Assembly (NCBI GenBank): GCA_910583835.1
Contig: CAJTYM010000087.1
Coordinates: 1-5,028 of the forward strand
Direction of reading: 5' to 3'
DNA length: 5,028 nucleotides
Source of the DNA: an uncultured Lachnospiraceae bacterium
GTDB taxonomy: Bacteria; Bacillota; Clostridia; Lachnospirales; Lachnospiraceae
Translations under genes and position numbers: made by a program
In this document: in pieces, positions 3,840 through 5,028 of the stretch
Layout: each line of letters begins with the position of its first letter
Position numbering within the stretch: position 1 is the first letter of the stretch
Notes under the pieces: generated by a model
Told to the model about the DNA's origin: nothing
The model's input: only the letters and a program-made list of their open reading frames with translations
The model's database searches: none

Positions 3840-4949
3840 TCACTCATCTAAAAGAGCAATAAGCTTTTCTTTAAATATCTTACTGTCTGTTTCGGTAGCA
3901 ACATAGAAGTTGTAATTATCAAAGGTTACCTGAGAGTCGTAGCCGTAACCTTCCTTGTACAGGATTACCTGCCCGTACGCTTCATTGTCGTCCGTCATAA
4001 CGCTTGCGTGGCAGGGTTGGGTCTTTTTAAGATAATCGTCCCACAGTACGCAAGCCATAGCGACTCCGTCGGCATCATCGGCAATCGGTAAGCCTCTTGT
4101 TTCTGTATTAAATTCTATCAGTCCGCTGAAGGCTTTGGCGAAGAATTCCGACAGTCCGCCTTTTTTCTCCAGCTCGTCAAGCTCTTCCTTGGAAAAAGTA
4201 GTTTCTTCAGGAAGCATATCGAAGCCGATTGCCGTAATCGCCACACCCGAATCAACCAGCACCTTGTACGCCTCGGCGTCATGATAAACATTGAACTCCG
4301 CAACAGGCGTTGCGTTGCCAGATCCAAAGCCTGCGGTTCCCATTGACCAGTATTTCTTGACGCGCTTCATCGTTTCGGGATCTTTGTCAAAGGCGAGCGC
4401 AAGATTGGTGACGGGACCGAGAGCGACAATTTCCACCTCGTCGGGATTCGCCTTTACCGCTTCAACGATAAAATCAACAGCGCCCTTATCCTCAGCTTTT
4501 CGCGTGGGATGAATCAAGTCTTGATCCCCCATGCCATCCTTGCCGTAAACGCTGAAGGTTTCACGTTCTTTGCCGGTATATGTAGTAGAAGCGCCTGCAT
4601 AAACAGGGGCGTCGCTGCCCGCCATTTCCAGCGTCATCAACGCGTTTTTGACTGCCTGATCGAGACTGACGTTTCCTGCGGAAACTGTCACGCCAAGAAT
4701 GTCAATGTTTTTAGCCTTTGCCGCGATAATCAATGCGGAGGCATCGTCGCCCGCGGTGTCGGTATCAATAATGATTTTTCGCTTTTGCTGCGGTTCGTCA
4801 AACGCTTGAGTGGTTTCTGCAATTGTTGTAGCCGTTTCCATTGTCTGCGAATTATCCTTGACGCCGCAGCCGTTCAAGGAAAGGGCGCTCACAAACAGCA
4901 TGACGGCAGAAAGAATCACGCTAACCGAACGATTGGATATCAACTTCAT
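3840..4949 (-). CDS. Lipoprotein inosine-uridine-type nucleoside hydrolase
   Basis: The 369-residue protein belongs to the nucleoside N-ribohydrolase (IUNH) family, which hydrolyses nucleosides to base and ribose. Residues 1-27 are a lipoprotein signal peptide (K2, R7, hydrophobic 9-24, lipobox SLNG/C28). A low-complexity Thr/Ala/Glu linker (about 30-55) follows, so the enzyme should sit lipid-anchored outside the membrane. The catalytic domain starts at 58 with KIIIDTDTAGDDA, whose D64, D68 and D69 correspond to the calcium-binding aspartates. GPVTNLALA (178-186) and EFNVYHDAEAY (218-228) are family blocks. The late metal-site block reads ADDADGVAMA (290-299): an aspartate is present (D292 the likely equivalent), but the histidine common just before it in classic members is missing. 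Substrate preference cannot be read. The start at 4949 gives a complete signal peptide; AAAGGA (4962-4967) is a weak, distant ribosome site. Its own promoter precedes it. Confidence 0.9.
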   Translation of the reverse strand: MKLISNRSVSVILSAVMLFVSALSLNGCGVKDNSQTMETATTIAETTQAFDEPQQKRKIIIDTDTAGDDASALIIAAKAKNIDILGVTVSAGNVSLDQAVKNALMTLEMAGSDAPVYAGASTTYTGKERETFSVYGKDGMGDQDLIHPTRKAEDKGAVDFIVEAVKANPDEVEIVALGPVTNLALAFDKDPETMKRVKKYWSMGTAGFGSGNATPVAEFNVYHDAEAYKVLVDSGVAITAIGFDMLPEETTFSKEELDELEKKGGLSEFFAKAFSGLIEFNTETRGLPIADDADGVAMACVLWDDYLKKTQPCHASVMTDDNEAYGQVILYKEGYGYDSQVTFDNYNFYVATETDSKIFKEKLIALLDE

Positions 4950-4982
4950 TTTAACTTACATTCCTTTCATTATGATTTGTAT

Positions 4983-4991
4983 ATTATAACA
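4983..4991 (-). promoter_or_regulatory. Extended -10 promoter of the nucleoside hydrolase gene
   Basis: On the minus strand TGTTATAAT (4991-4983) is a perfect extended -10 element (TG, one base, TATAAT). No convincing -35 lies 16-18 bp upstream (TGGATT or similar), which fits extended -10 promoters. It leaves a leader of about 25-30 nt before the ATG at 4949. Confidence 0.6.
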
Positions 4992-5028
4992 GGAATATAA
5001 AAAATAATCCACCATAATTTCTAAGAAC

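Noticed and set aside
4291..5000. Plus-strand frames of 73 and 163 residues opposite the nucleoside hydrolase
   Set aside because: They are antisense to a clear coding gene with intact motifs; composition is that of a shadow frame.
1..5028. CRISPR array, tRNA or rRNA genes
   Set aside because: No regularly spaced repeats, no cloverleaf-like sequence and no rRNA motifs were seen on either strand.

Overview
The window looks like a piece of a low-to-moderate-GC Firmicutes chromosome, most likely a gut Clostridia/Lachnospiraceae-type organism. This is inferred from the strong AGGAGG-type ribosome sites, the Hol_Tox-like micro-toxin, the style of the transposase and the lipoprotein nucleoside hydrolase. 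No rRNA or other phylogenetic marker is present, so the placement is tentative. All five clear protein genes, plus one micro-gene too short for routine ORF calling, lie on the minus strand, so the biological reading order runs from high to low coordinates.

From right to left: (1) 3840-4949 encodes a predicted lipoprotein nucleoside hydrolase with its own extended -10 promoter at the right edge. (2) 3687-3839 is a gene-free spacer holding two back-to-back hairpins. (3) 2013-3686 is a complete-looking insertion sequence of about 1.67 kb. It has 17-bp terminal inverted repeats (16/17 identical) and one DDE transposase whose best ribosome site and ATG are out of frame with the body of the gene. 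(4) 1711-1941 and 1313-1714 are vapB and vapC, a type II toxin-antitoxin pair overlapping by ATGA, with a promoter whose -35 lies only 17 bp from the IS end. (5) 577-1296 is deoD (purine nucleoside phosphorylase). It starts 16 nt after the vapC stop, so it appears to be the third gene of the vapBC transcription unit. (6) 344-576 is a structured spacer. (7) 94-463 holds a compact, apparently unrecorded type I-like toxin-antitoxin locus. It comprises a 38-codon membrane peptide gene on the minus strand, with its own promoter and a self-complementary leader, and a convergent RNA of about 100 nt on the plus strand with a clean promoter (17-bp spacer) and a perfect 11-bp terminator. The RNA overlaps the toxin stop codon and 3' UTR.

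Two themes tie the window together. One is nucleoside salvage: an exported nucleoside hydrolase and a cytosolic purine nucleoside phosphorylase, separated by mobile and addiction DNA. The other is toxin-antitoxin modules on both sides of deoD. The most promising undescribed item is the small toxin/antisense RNA pair at the left end. The vapBC-deoD co-transcription and the IS placed directly upstream of the vapBC promoter are the next most useful leads. All functional statements rest on motif recognition by eye; no database search was run.
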